Of a stretch of 64,000 nt of DNA, positions 1 to 10,381 are shown piece by piece; position 1 is the first letter of the stretch; each line of letters opens with the position of its first letter. This DNA is from Anisus vortex (Eukaryota > Mollusca > Gastropoda > Planorbidae). Made by a program: the position numbers and the translations under genes. The notes beneath the pieces were generated by a model. That model was given only the letters and a program-made list of their open reading frames with translations, did no database searches and had not been told where the DNA came from. The DNA lies in assembly GCA_949126835.1 (NCBI GenBank), contig CASBPS010000116.1, forward strand, positions 62,001-126,000. Reading direction: 5' to 3'.

Positions 1-120
1 GAAGAAGTATGGAGTTTATCTGTTAGACTCATGTTCGGTGTATATTATAGTCTATGGTATTTCTGCTATATGATGACTTGAAACACTGATGATCGGAATT
101 CCCGATTCTAAATAACGTAA

Positions 121-165
121 TTGCCATTATGTATGGTGAACCGTATGGCCCATCTCTAATGTGGA
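121..165 (-). repeat. Terminal remnant of non-autonomous hAT-like element
   Basis: The stretch ending in cccatctctaa matches, in reverse complement, the left terminal repeat of the element at 2348-3288 (tagagatgggc). The same terminus followed by the same flank (atgtgg) recurs near 7441, so both copies descend from one insertion that was later duplicated together with family A. Positions 1-120 show nothing I recognise. Confidence 0.5.
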
Positions 166-1300
166 CTATGCCCTCTAGGATCTTTAAGCCTTATAAGACT
201 GTTCATAAAATTGTAATACACTAAAGTGATGCATACATTAAAAGGAGTAAATGCGAACTAATGAAAACTAGATAATAGCTAAAGAGGTGTTTCATAGTTA
301 TATTTTAAATGTAAGAATATTAATTAAGGAAATAATAATTTAATGTATATTTTTTAGAAATCTGAGCGACAATATAATTTCAACAAAACGGTTTTTAATT
401 AAATGCAAATTAAGAAATAAACAAATAATGAACAAATATAAATACTCTACGACATAAAATTGCATATTATCTCCCTTGATTACATTTTGAAATTACTCTA
501 GATGTCTAAAAAATTAAGGTAGACGGAAATGTATCGTGACTATAACAAATTAATTAATATGCCATTCACTTAGTCTATGTAATCTTTCTTATCTAATGTA
601 TACAATTCAGAATGTTTGTAGTTAGGAATTTAAATTACAAAAGTAACAATTATAACATTTCCCCAATATTTTCTTCCAACTTGGTTTACTACGCTTGTAT
701 AATATCTTAAACCATTTCCATGGCGACGGCATGTACATTTATGCTTCTTAAAACATAATTTGACTTAATGATATAATATAATCATTATTTTAGTTGCATA
801 ATTCTCTCTGTAAGTGTTTTAACTTTCTCTGTCATTCTCTTTGTATCTTCCAACTGCATACCGTAAGCATTGAGAATACAAAATGTAATGGAAAGAAGCA
901 ATATAATATACATAATAATTATTATTTATATCGTGCTGCGTTTTTTTCTAAATGTATAATTAAAAAAAATTGATTCATATATATTTTTAAGTTTGCAAAG
1001 TCTTTCATCTCATGTTATAATTAAGATATTTAATGTTTCAAAATTTCATATAACACCTCTAGATAATGTATGTTTGCGTTCTGTGAATTTGAACAAAAAA
1101 AGTTTTAGTACGCTTTACTTTTACATGATGACAATGATAATAAATAAAAGAACGGTAACTATTGTCTATGAGATGTTTACGTTTTGTTTCAGTTGTATCC
1201 CTTGTATTTTTCTCTGTCTTAAAAGTTATGAAGAATGTTGCAGGGTTAAAACCTTACTTGGTAGTTTGGAGTAAACTTTCTAAACTCACGACCAGCATAC
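166..1300 (-). repeat. Dispersed repeat family A, reverse copy
   Basis: This AT-rich segment is the reverse complement of sequence found in forward copies at about 34740-35375 and 48540-49215. Landmarks are tattatctcccttgat (455-480), ccaacttggtttact (675-690) and the terminal hairpin region near 188-210. It also aligns directly with 7441-8590, showing a diverged direct duplication that continues to about 1520/8820 through a G-rich stretch (aggggcgaag). No coding capacity is evident; the 93-codon open frame at 993-1274 has no recognisable domain. Confidence 0.65.
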
Positions 1301-1526
1301 AATTATGCTAATAGAAAAAATATACCATATGAATGAAAAGTGTACAATAACATTTGAACATTTATGATTTATTATAAGTGTTACTTTTAAACAGGGGCGA
1401 AGCCACGAGGGCAGGGTGGGCGGGGTGGGTGGGGGGTTCAAAATTTCGACTTAAAAAAATATACTATATTTTCGAAAACAAATATCTATGTTTGTCAAGA
1501 GAAAGTTCCGCCCACTCTTGAAATCT

Positions 1527-1735
1527 AGTCTTAATTGATACAAGTACATGAAACAAGTTTTAATTGATACAAGTACATGAAACAAGTCATAATTGATACA
1601 AGTACATGAAACTAGTTTTAATTGATACAAGTACTTGAAACAAGTCTTTAATTGATACAAGTACATGAAACAAGTCATAATTGATACAAGTACATGAAAC
1701 TTCTTTAAATTGATACAAGTACATGAAACAAGTGT
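1527..1735. repeat. 29-bp minisatellite, locus 1
   Basis: About seven tandem copies of a 29-bp unit containing ttaattgatacaagtacatg. Flanking sequence on the right (acataagagacacttatc) is the same as at the second locus, 38259-38578, so both arrays sit in copies of the same dispersed element. Short open frames through the array are by-products of the repeat. Confidence 0.9.
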
Positions 1736-1854
1736 TTAATTATACATAAGAGACACTTATCTATCGTTTCTCTCTCCTGAACTACTGCATTAGCTTTCAG
1801 TTCATAGTTGCTATAGGCCGATGTATTTTATCCCTTTGCAACGCCGGGAATCGG

Positions 1855-2300
1855 TCTTGTATTAAAAAAAAAAGACTACATAGACTTAGTTTAAGGTATA
1901 TATAATAGTTTGTTACTCACAAAAAAAAGCCATAATACATTAACAAGAGACTTAAATCTAAATCTAGACATCTGGAGCCATCTTAAAATTAAATAAAGGG
2001 ACGTAATAGGCTTTTTTTATGTCGTAGGGTTTTATACATTGTTAATGTTTTATTTTACTACACAATTTGTATTCAAATTTAAAAACAAAATGGATACGCT
2101 TATACCAATATTCAAATTTAGAAACAATGCATAAAACAAACCAATAAATAAGTAATGTTTTTACATAGTAAATGAAATTTTCGAAACACTTATTTAGCTA
2201 CTAGGTTGTTTTCATTACTACGCATTTACTACTTTTAATAGCTGCCACATATATAAATGTCTATAATTTTTGAACTGCCTCTTATAAAGGCTTAATTATG
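1855..2300 (+). repeat. Dispersed repeat family A, 3' part
   Basis: Matches the distal half of family A: gactacatagacttag, an agacatctgg block, then the gctactagg ... gttttcatta block, ending in a short hairpin around aaaggcttaa. The 5' half is absent here. Confidence 0.6.
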
Positions 2301-2347
2301 GTAAAAAAAAGAAAGCAGTATCTATAGCAAGAGTGTGCATCAGGCGT

Positions 2348-3288
2348 AGAGATGGGCAAAACCGTTCACCATGCTGATCGCCGCTCAATTGAGCGCTCAC
2401 TAAAAAGATACGGATCCGTTGAACGGTTCCAAGGATCACTTAGTAATTTACCCACCTCCCCCCCCCCCGCCTCCCTCCATACTTTTATATGTTGGATGTC
2501 AAGGGGAGAGAAAAACAACTTGGATCCCTTGTTGAAACGCCGTTTTTTTTGTTACTTAAAACATTACAAAATATAAATAAGAAATAATTTTTTCTCAATT
2601 GTCTAGTTGTAGGCTACTAAACTAATTATAATTAAACTTTTGTTTTTAAGCTATAATTCCTTTTTTTTCACCTAATAATCTACTAATAAGTAAAATTAAA
2701 AGGATAAATGTAAAATACTGTAATCATATTGGCTAATTATAATGCAAAAATGGTATCATCAACATTATTTACAATTGACAGCAATTGTACGATCACTCGC
2801 ATTCGAAACCAGCATATCGAAATGCAGAACGGGAACCGATCAGTACAGACCCATTCAGTACTGAGCGGGTCTGAGCCGATCAGTACTGAGCGGGTCTGAT
2901 CCGATCAGTACTGAGCGGGTCTGAGCCGATCAATACTGAGCGGGTCTGATCCGATCAGTGCAGACCCATATCAGTACTGAGCGGGTCTGATCCGATCAGT
3001 ACTGAGCGGGTCTGATCCGATCAGTACAGACCCATATCAGTACTGAGCGAGTCTGATCCGATCAGTACTGATCGGGTCTGATCCGATCAGTACTGATCGG
3101 GTCTGAATCGGTCTGATCCGGGGTCAGATCCGGATTCTAAGTGAACTATGGAAACCAACATATCGAAATGCAGAACGGGAACGAATCAGTACTGATCCGG
3201 GTTTTTTGACAGTGATCGGCTTTCAGATCCGTTCCTTTAAAAGACCCGGATCAGTTGATCAGTTCTTTAGTGAGCGACCCATCTCTAA
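2348..3288 (+). mobile_element. Non-autonomous hAT-like element with internal 25-bp array
   Basis: The left end (tagagatgggc) and the right end (gacccatctcta) are inverted repeats whose similarity runs inward for tens of bases (gctcactaaa on both sides). The sequence tcaggcg occurs just before the left end and 5 bp after the right end, a possible but offset target duplication. No transposase frame is present. The left half is also found, inverted, at 6930-7441. hAT family membership is inferred from the terminal sequence style. Confidence 0.6.
2837..3128. repeat. 25-bp tandem array inside the hAT-like element
   Basis: About a dozen imperfect copies of a unit containing ccgatcagtactgagcgggt. 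The array is bracketed by two near-identical single-copy stretches (catatcgaaatgcagaacgg, at about 2813 and 3160), which suggests growth by internal duplication of an element segment. Confidence 0.85.
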
Positions 3289-3289
3289 T

Positions 3290-3480
3290 TATTCAGGCGG
3301 CCAGCGGGCCACGAAGCGGCCCGCCAAGTCTTTTAGTGTGGCCTCCGAAGATCTACTAACGGCATTTTTTTTTGTTGCATTTATAATACAAATACATTTT
3401 CAGACTGAGTGGCCCGTCTTTTTGTATAAAATTTCATATGCGGCCCAAAGCAGAAAAATGTTGCACACTCCACTAACCGC
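3290..3480. other. GC-richer stretch, origin uncertain
   Basis: Contains ggccagcgggccacgaagcg and later tgcggcccaaag, which resemble hAT-type terminal sequences in style, but no paired terminus was found. It lies between the hAT-like element and repeat family B. Confidence 0.3.
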
Positions 3481-3680
3481 CCTCCATTAACACAAAATTT
3501 CTCACCGTCACCCTTCCCCCTCACACTGCACAGGTTTACGACGTTAAGAGTCAGATAAAATGTAACTTGAAATTTCCACACATAGCCGTGTGCATGTTTT
3601 TATTGACAAATCTCAAGATGCATTGTGAACCTAAAAATTGAGAGTATACCAATATTTCCGGTCCTATTCGTTCATTTACT
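3481..3680 (+). repeat. Dispersed repeat family B copy
   Basis: Shares ctccattaacacaa, gttaagagtcag and caatatttccgg with copies at 25215-25390, 35440-35635 and 49290-49490. In three of the four copies the next segment is a CR1-like LINE relic, so family B and the LINE fragment may be parts of one duplicated composite. Confidence 0.65.
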
Positions 3681-3784
3681 GACAAACCATGTATGAGTAC
3701 TGCGTTACTGGTTGTTCGGTGAGTAAGAAAAGATGTAAGGGAATATAATATTTTATTACATTCCCACTTGCTACATAACAACAA

Positions 3785-3997
3785 AATATTACAATGGTCA
3801 GATGAACATAACTATAATAACACTTTCGTATCCCATATGGCAGAAAAAAACAACATATTTCAGTACTATTTCTTCCCGATTGGCACCTGGCATGCAATAG
3901 GTTATCTGGAAAACCAAGAAATCTATTAACTTAACATCATTTAAAACATTATGCTAATCGAATTGGTAGAAACTCCAATCCTTAAACCGAGGATAAG
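3785..3997 (+). pseudogene. CR1-like LINE 3'-end relic
   Basis: Nucleotide similarity to the end of the intact LINE ORF (13600-13790): a cagatgaacataa block, tttcttcccgattggc, then cttaacatcatttaaaacat. The frame is destroyed by substitutions and gaps. The LINE 3' UTR resumes after the SINE at 4263 (gtaggacgcaa), so the SINE inserted within this relic. Confidence 0.7.
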
Positions 3998-4263
3998 CGT
4001 AAGTAAAAAAAAGTACCCGTCAGACCGAGTTGATCCATAGGTCCGATGAAGCAGCGTTCACCAGTTTCTGTGGCCACGGCATACTAAGTGATTGTGTGTC
4101 CAGCACTATGCACAACCGCCTTTACTTTACCCCAACTACCCTATCAGAGCTGGGTAGACTCAGGGACACCCTCAAGACCCGGAAAAGCATCCTAGCTTGC
4201 ACCAGGATTCGAACCCGGGACCTTTGGCTCGCCAGTCCAACGCGCTGCCGTTCGGCTACCATG
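3998..4263 (-). mobile_element. tRNA-derived SINE, near full length
   Basis: Read on the minus strand it starts with a tRNA-like head: an A-box-like tagccgaacgg and a B box ggttcgaatcc (about 4210-4260). A body follows (gtgctggacacacaatc, cagaaactggtgaacg), then a tail facing 3998. The same unit is found at seven other places in the window. It interrupts a LINE relic between cgta (left) and gtaggacgc (right). It is not a tRNA gene because the acceptor stem does not close. Confidence 0.8.
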
Positions 4264-4279
4264 CCCCATGTAGGACGCA

Positions 4280-5765
4280 ATTATCTTCAGTAGACAAGGA
4301 GCGTGTGTAGCTTATAAAATTATCTTCAGTAGACAAGGAGCGTATGTAGCTTATAAAATTATCTTCAGTAGACAAGGAGCGTGTGTAGCTTATAAAATTA
4401 TCTTCAGTAGACAAGGAGCGTGTGTAGCTTATAAAATTATCTTCAGTAGACAAGGAGCGCGTGTATCTTATAAAATTATCTTAGTAGACAAGGAGCGTGT
4501 GTAGCTTATGAAATTATCTTCAGTAGACAAGGAGCGTGTGTTGCTTATAAAAGTATATTCAGCAGACAAGGAGCGTGTGTAGCTTATAAAATTATCTTCA
4601 GTAGACAAGGAGCGTGTGTAGCTTATACAATTATCTTCAGTAGACTGGAGCGTGTGTAGCCTATAAAATTATCTTCAGTAGACAAGGAGCGTGTGTAGCT
4701 TTTAAAATTATCTTCAGTAGACAAGGAGCATGTGTAGCTTATAAAATTATATTCAGTAGACAAGGAGCGTGTGTAGCTAATAAAATTATATTCAGTAGAC
4801 AAGGATCGTGTGTAGCTTATAAAATTATCTTCAGTAGACAAGGAGCGTGTGTGCCTTATAAAATTATCTTCAGTAGACAAGGGGCGTGTGTAGCTTATAA
4901 AATAATCTTCAGTAGACAAGGGGCGTGTGTAGCTGATAAAATTATCTTCAGTAGACAAGGCGCGTGTGTAGCTTATAAAATTTTATTCAGTAGACAAGGC
5001 GCGTGTGTAGCTTATAAAATTATCTTCAGTAGACAAGGAAGGTGTGAAGCTTATAAATTATCTTCAGTAGACAAGGAGCGTGTGTAGCTTATACAATTAT
5101 CTTCATTAGACAAGGAGCGTGTGTAGCTTATAAAATATCTTTAGTAGACATGGAGCGTGTGTAGCTTATAAAATTATCTTCAGTAGACAAGAAGCGTTTG
5201 TAGCTTATACAATTATCTTCAGTAGACAAGGAGCATGTGTAGCTTATAAAATTATCTTCAGTAGACAAAGAGGGTGTGTAGCTTATACAATTATCTTCAG
5301 TAGACAAGGAGCGTGTGTAGCTTATAAAATTATCTTCAGTAGACATGGAGCGTGTGTAGCTTATAAAATTATCTTCAGTAGACAAGAAGCGTTTGTAGCT
5401 TATACAATTATCTTCAGTAGACAAGGAGCATGTGTAGCTTATAAAATTATCTTCAGTAGACAAAGAGGGTGTGTAGCTTATACAATTATCTTCAGTAGAC
5501 AAGGAGCGTGTGTAGCTTATAAAATTATCTTCAGTAGACAAGAAGCGTGTGTAGCTTATAAAATTATCTTCAGTAGACAAGGAGCGTGTGTAGCTTATAA
5601 AATTATCTTCAGTAGACAAGGAGCGTGTGTAGCTTATAAAATTATCTTCAGTAGACAAGGAGCGTGTGTAGCTTATAAAATTATCTTCAGTAGACAAGGA
5701 GCGTGTGTAGCTTATAAAATTATCTTCAGTAGACAAGGAGCGTGTGTAGCTTATAAAATTATCTT
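4280..5765. repeat. 39-bp minisatellite derived from LINE 3' UTR (about 38 copies)
   Basis: About 38 head-to-tail copies of a 39-bp unit containing tatcttcagtagacaagg. The array begins directly after gtaggacgcaa, the sequence that follows the stop codon region of the intact LINE at 13793-13805. The unit itself aligns with LINE 3' UTR positions about 13803-13842. At the paralogous locus (25705-25745) the same sequence is present once. Because 39 is divisible by three, long open frames (up to 202 codons on the minus strand with a 13-residue STEDNFISYTRSL repeat) appear by chance; I do not call them genes. Confidence 0.92.
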
Positions 5766-6600
5766 GTAAGCGAACATCGAGTTAGTGTAAACCTGATTGT
5801 TTTTGTTAATAATTTGTATATGTATTTGGACAATGTCTTTAAAAAAAACAACTGTAAACATATTCAAGATAAAAAACGTAAACTACATAGTTCATTTACA
5901 TATAGTCATCCATAGTAGTATGTATTTTGTTGAATGAAAGCAGATATTTACATATAGTCATCCATAGTAGCATATGTTTTGTTGAATGAAAGCAGATGTT
6001 TAGCAGCACGCCGCATTTTATCGGTAATAAATAACGCCCCCCCCCCCCCCTTTGTTATTATGTGATATAAACATAGCATCATTCTAGTTGGTATGTTTTT
6101 CTCTCATCACAATAACTTACTAGAAATGTTGGTCAATAGTGGAACAGCTGATTTCTTTATTAGTCAACTTATCGAATTAAACATTACTGTTAAATTATGT
6201 ATTTAAAACCTATATTCATAAATAAACTTTAATTTTAATAAGTAAATGTAAACGAATTTATCCAAATACGTTCTTAATGGTCAATTTTGTTTCAACGCCC
6301 CACTCCCAAGAAACCTCAGCAACCCCACCTCCTTCCCATACATCCTTACCGCCCTCGTTTAGAATCTATTTCCTAAGAGACTTCTACACGAGTCCTCAAT
6401 TCATTTTACTTAAATCATAGGTTCACAACGGAATGTTATAGCCCAGCATGGGGCGGTGAGAATATTTTAGTGGGCGCTGATGTTCCCGGCAGTGGTTGGG
6501 GTGAATTAGCTTTTGAACTCATCTGCTTTCTATTTATTTCTTGTTATTCCAAAATATAGATTTGATTTAATTTTAATGAGTTAATCTTTGAATTGAAAAT
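5766..6600 (+). repeat. Segment paralogous to 25746-26530
   Basis: Matches 25746-26530 over most of its length (cgaacatcgagttagtg, gcagcacgccgcat, cacgagtcctcaattcatt). It includes a local duplication containing catatagtcatccatagtag (5898-5995), a poly-C run near 6037-6052 also present in the paralogue (26217-26228), and at 6416-6500 a stretch like the left end of the hAT-like element at 41856 (cataggttcacaacgg). Confidence 0.6.
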
Positions 6601-6929
6601 GAAGTTTTTATTATATAAACAATATTGCTTGATTCGTTAATTTATTATGTTTTATAAACGTAGGCCTATTACTAATCACCGTATGTTAAGGTTTTAAACT
6701 GATCGCCATTTTAGATTGATGTTCCTTTGAAATGCTTTAGCTATTTTGAACGCAATATCTTATCGTGTTTTGAGAATGATCTCCCTTTGAAATGGTTTCA
6801 ATAAAAAAATAACGTAATCTAAATACCGAAAGATACTTTCTCACAACAGTTTTTATTGTAATAGTGTTTTTTTATATCTTTTAACAAAACACATTGCAAT
6901 CATTCATGTCTCCGTCATTTTAACGGGCA
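6601..6929. other. Unassigned AT-rich sequence
   Basis: No repeat family, RNA or coding signal recognised. Confidence 0.3.
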
Positions 6930-7441
6930 TAACCACTAGTTGTAAATAATGTTGATGATAACATTTTTGCATTATAATTAGCAAATATGATTACAGTATT
7001 TTACATTGACCCTTTTAATTTTACTTATAGGTGAAAAAAAAGGAATTATCGCTTAAATTAAAAATAAAAGTTTAATTATAATTAGTTTAGTAGCCTACAC
7101 CAAGACAATTGAGAATAAATATTTATTTTTTAAATGTCAACATTTCAAGTGAACGGATTACAACACAACTTAATTGATAACATATAAATGATAATATAGG
7201 CCTTAAGAGGGAAGAATGCTAAAGTGAAACAGTTGTATGAGTGTGAAGTTACAATGTAATCATTAGAAACTATTATCTTTACTTAGAGGCGGATCAATAC
7301 TTTCAGTACTGGGAGAAAGGGGCGATAAACAGGGGGGGGGGATTACTAAGTGTCCCGTCAATCCGATTAAGGAATCCGGATCTTTTTAGTGAACGCTCAT
7401 TTGAGCGGCGATCAGTATGGTGAACCGTTTGGCTATCTCTA
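6930..7441 (-). mobile_element. Inverted partial copy of the hAT-like element
   Basis: Reverse complement of about 2348-2800: the terminus (gctatctcta at 7432-7441), the tgagcggcgatcagtatgg block and the AT-rich interior (cattataattagcaaatatg). It lacks the 25-bp array and the other terminus. Together with 2348-3288 it forms a large inverted arrangement, but the copies are independent rather than ends of one element. Confidence 0.6.
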
Positions 7442-8590
7442 ATGTGGGTTTTCCATTCGTTTCTTTGCAGTCTTCAAGCCTTAATTATAAGACTGTTCAT
7501 AAATTTTATTTTAAGTTTTTGTAACGCTATATTAAAAGGAGTAATAAATGCGAACTAATGAAAACAAGATATTAGCTAAAGAGGTGTTTTATATTTATAT
7601 TTACAATGTAAGAATATTAATTAAAGAAATAATAATTTAATGCATATTTGTATAAATATGAGTGACAATATAAATTTTAACAAAACGGTTATTAATTTAA
7701 TGCAAATTAAAAAATAAACAAATCATGAACAAATAGGATTGCTCTACGAAATAAAATGGCATATTATCTCCCTTGATTACATTTTGAAATTACTCTAGAT
7801 GTCTAAAAAATTAAGGTAGACGGAAATGTATCATGACTATAACAAATTAATTAATATGTCATTCACTTAATCTATGTAATTTTTCGTATCTAATGTATAC
7901 AATTCAGTATGTTTGTAGTAAGGAATCTAAATCACAAAAGTAACAATTATAACATTTCCCCCCAATGTTTTCTTCCAACTTGGTTTACTACGCTTGTATA
8001 TTATTTTAAAACATTTCCATGGCGACGGCATGTACATTTATGATTGTTCAAATATAATTTGACTTCACGCTAGATTATACTAATTATTTGAAATTCAAAC
8101 TTCTCACTGTAAGTCAGTTTTAACTTTCTCTATCATTCTAATTGTTCCTTCCATCTGCACAACTAAGCATTGAGAATATTAAATGTAATAGAAAGAAGCA
8201 ATATATACATAATAATTATTTTTAACATTATGTTGCGTTATTCTAATGTATATTTCTAAAGTTAGATTCAATACATTCTTTTAAAGTTTGCAAAGTATTT
8301 CTTCTCATGTTATATATATATGACATTAATAATTTTACATTTCATATACAACGTGTTGATTATGTTTGTTTGCGTTTTGTGAAATTGAAAAAAAAAGATT
8401 TAATTGTAGTACGCTTTACTTTTAAATGGTGACAAAATAATTATAAAAGAACGGTAACTATTGTTTATTAGATGTGAACGTTTAGTTTCAGTTTTATCCC
8501 TTGTATTTTTATCAGTCTTAAAAGTTACGAAGAATACAGGATGGCTAAAACCTTACTTGGCAGTTCGGAGTAAACTCACGACCAGCATGT
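7442..8590 (-). repeat. Dispersed repeat family A, reverse copy 2
   Basis: Aligns with 166-1300 almost end to end (aaaggagtaa, attatctcccttgat, ccatggcgacggcatg, gaccagcat) with many substitutions and small gaps. Similarity continues to about 8820 through gcaggggcgaag and acaaatgg, so the duplicated block is about 1.4 kb. Confidence 0.65.
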
Positions 8591-8820
8591 TATTTTTTTA
8601 ATAGCAAAAAAATACACAATGAAAGAGAAGTGTCACATGTAGGCAGGGGCGAAGCTACGTCACGAGGGGGCTGAAGGAATAGGGGGGGGGACTAAATTCG
8701 TCCTGAATTTTTTGAAAAAAAAAAGTTTTGACTGTATTTTTTATTAAATATCTACTAATTTTGCGAAAAACAAATGGATATATTTTTGTCACGCGAAAGT
8801 TCAGCTAACTCTGAAAAAAA

Positions 8821-9290
8821 ACTCTGGATAAGCACCATTTGCAAGTTATCTATTAATGTATGTCTAGAAACTGTGACATCTTTTATAAGAAAGTATAGAT
8901 AAAAACTGAAGGAATTATGCAGACAATTAAATAAGTTGTGGACATTTTAATAGACAAAAGCTCTACAGTACAAACACAAATACATTTTGATTTTGAGAAT
9001 TGTACCAGTTGTTCCAAACTTTGTAAAGAAAACTGGTAAAGACATATAATTGATAACACCTTGAAGCAAGTAATTATCTTCCACTGACAATTTCAAGATA
9101 TCAAATGAATTATCCCGTTTGGTTTCAGGATACGTTAACAAATACTATGAATTACTAGTTAGTCTACCTTTTACCACTGCAATAAAAATGATTACAAGAT
9201 CTACAAACAAATAACTAATATTATAATTTCAAATAATGGGGCTATCGCAACTGCTGGATGCAAAAAATAAACTTTTTCTTAGACCATGAG
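8821..9290. other. Unassigned sequence
   Basis: AT-rich. A short stretch at about 9163-9200 (accttttaccactgcaa) resembles 32383-32405. The 64-codon minus-strand open frame at 8947-9141 has no domain I recognise. Confidence 0.3.
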
Positions 9291-9294
9291 CCTT

Positions 9295-9667
9295 GACTCG
9301 TCCAATAAAAGATAATGATTTGTTTGATTGGACTCGTCCAATAAATGATAATGATTTCTTTGAATGGACTCGTCCAATAAAAGATAATGATTTGTTTGAA
9401 TGGACTCGTCCAATAAAAGATAATGATTTGTTTGAATGGACTCATCTAATAAATGATAATGATTTGTTATATGGACTCGTCCAATAAAAGATAATGATTT
9501 GTTTGAATTGACTCGTCCAATAAATGATAATGGTTTGTTTAAATGGACTCGTCCAATAAAAGATAATGATTTGTTTGAATGGACTCGTCCAATAAAAGAT
9601 AATGATTGTTTGAATGGACTCGTCCAATAAAAGATAATGATTTGTTTGAATGGACTCGTCCAATAAT
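9295..9667. repeat. 36-bp minisatellite (about 10 copies)
   Basis: Head-to-tail copies of a 36-bp unit starting gactcgtccaataaa and containing gataatgatttgttt. Open frames on both strands are a consequence of the 36-bp period (12 codons) and show only the repeat. Confidence 0.92.
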
Positions 9668-9699
9668 AGTTCAGAATCTGAAATGTTTTTGTTTCTCTG

Positions 9700-10381
9700 T
9701 TGTTTTTTTCTCTATCTTCTTTACTTGAACCTGGTTTGATCTTAACGAAAAAATGTGACTAAAGTTTAAACACGGGAGTGGGTATTCCACACAAAGGTTC
9801 TTCATCAAGTTGTAGCACCCAACACGGGGCGTAAACTAAATAGGTTTTATTCTAAACAGGAAGAATTCTGATGTATCCCATGACGTAGTGACCAAATCTT
9901 CATTGACCAAGGTTGAATGTACGACTTCCGGCTACGATCTAGACGTGTTTCATCTCACTTGCTAAGTTTTCTATATATTTTCCTTATTTAATTAACTAAC
10001 AACCATTTAAACTTTATACTAACCCCTAATTAAGTTAATATTTGGTATATATATATATATCTAAAATAGTATTAAATAGAATAATTGATCGTTATTGCGA
10101 GTTAAAATATTATTTAGACAAAAATTTAGGCGCTTCGAAGTCCTCCATTTTGTCTGTTTACAAAATCGGACCTTAAACAAAATCCTAGGCCTACAGTCTA
10201 CTGACGAATAGACTAGGTCTAGGCTAGTAGTTAAATATATTAATATAAGCCCAATTATAATACATAGGGCTAATAAAAAGAAACTTAGACAAATAACACA
10301 TATAGACTATTATATAATATAGGCCTATATAGTAATAATATAGACTAGTAAAACTATTAGGTCACCCTTTAAAAAAAAAAA
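9700..10381 (+). other. Probable 5' UTR of the intact LINE
   Basis: Non-coding sequence between the 36-bp array and the LINE start codon. The exact 5' end of the element cannot be fixed because no second copy of this region is in the window. It is less A+T-biased at 9770-9960 and ends in a short poly-A run directly before the ATG. Confidence 0.4.

Noticed and set aside
4256..5736. Long minus- and plus-strand open frames with a 13-residue repeat
   Set aside because: They arise because the 39-bp unit is divisible by three. The unit derives from a non-coding LINE 3' UTR, and no signal, domain or conservation supports a protein.
2348..7441. One 5-kb transposon bounded by the inverted repeats at 2348 and 7441
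   Set aside because: A proper right terminus exists at 3275-3288, and the 6930-7441 segment is an inverted copy of the left half including interior sequence. The intervening DNA is a mosaic of SINE, LINE and array.
9242..9663. Open frames on both strands over the 36-bp array
   Set aside because: Period of 12 codons; open on both strands, which is expected by chance for a short repeat without stops.
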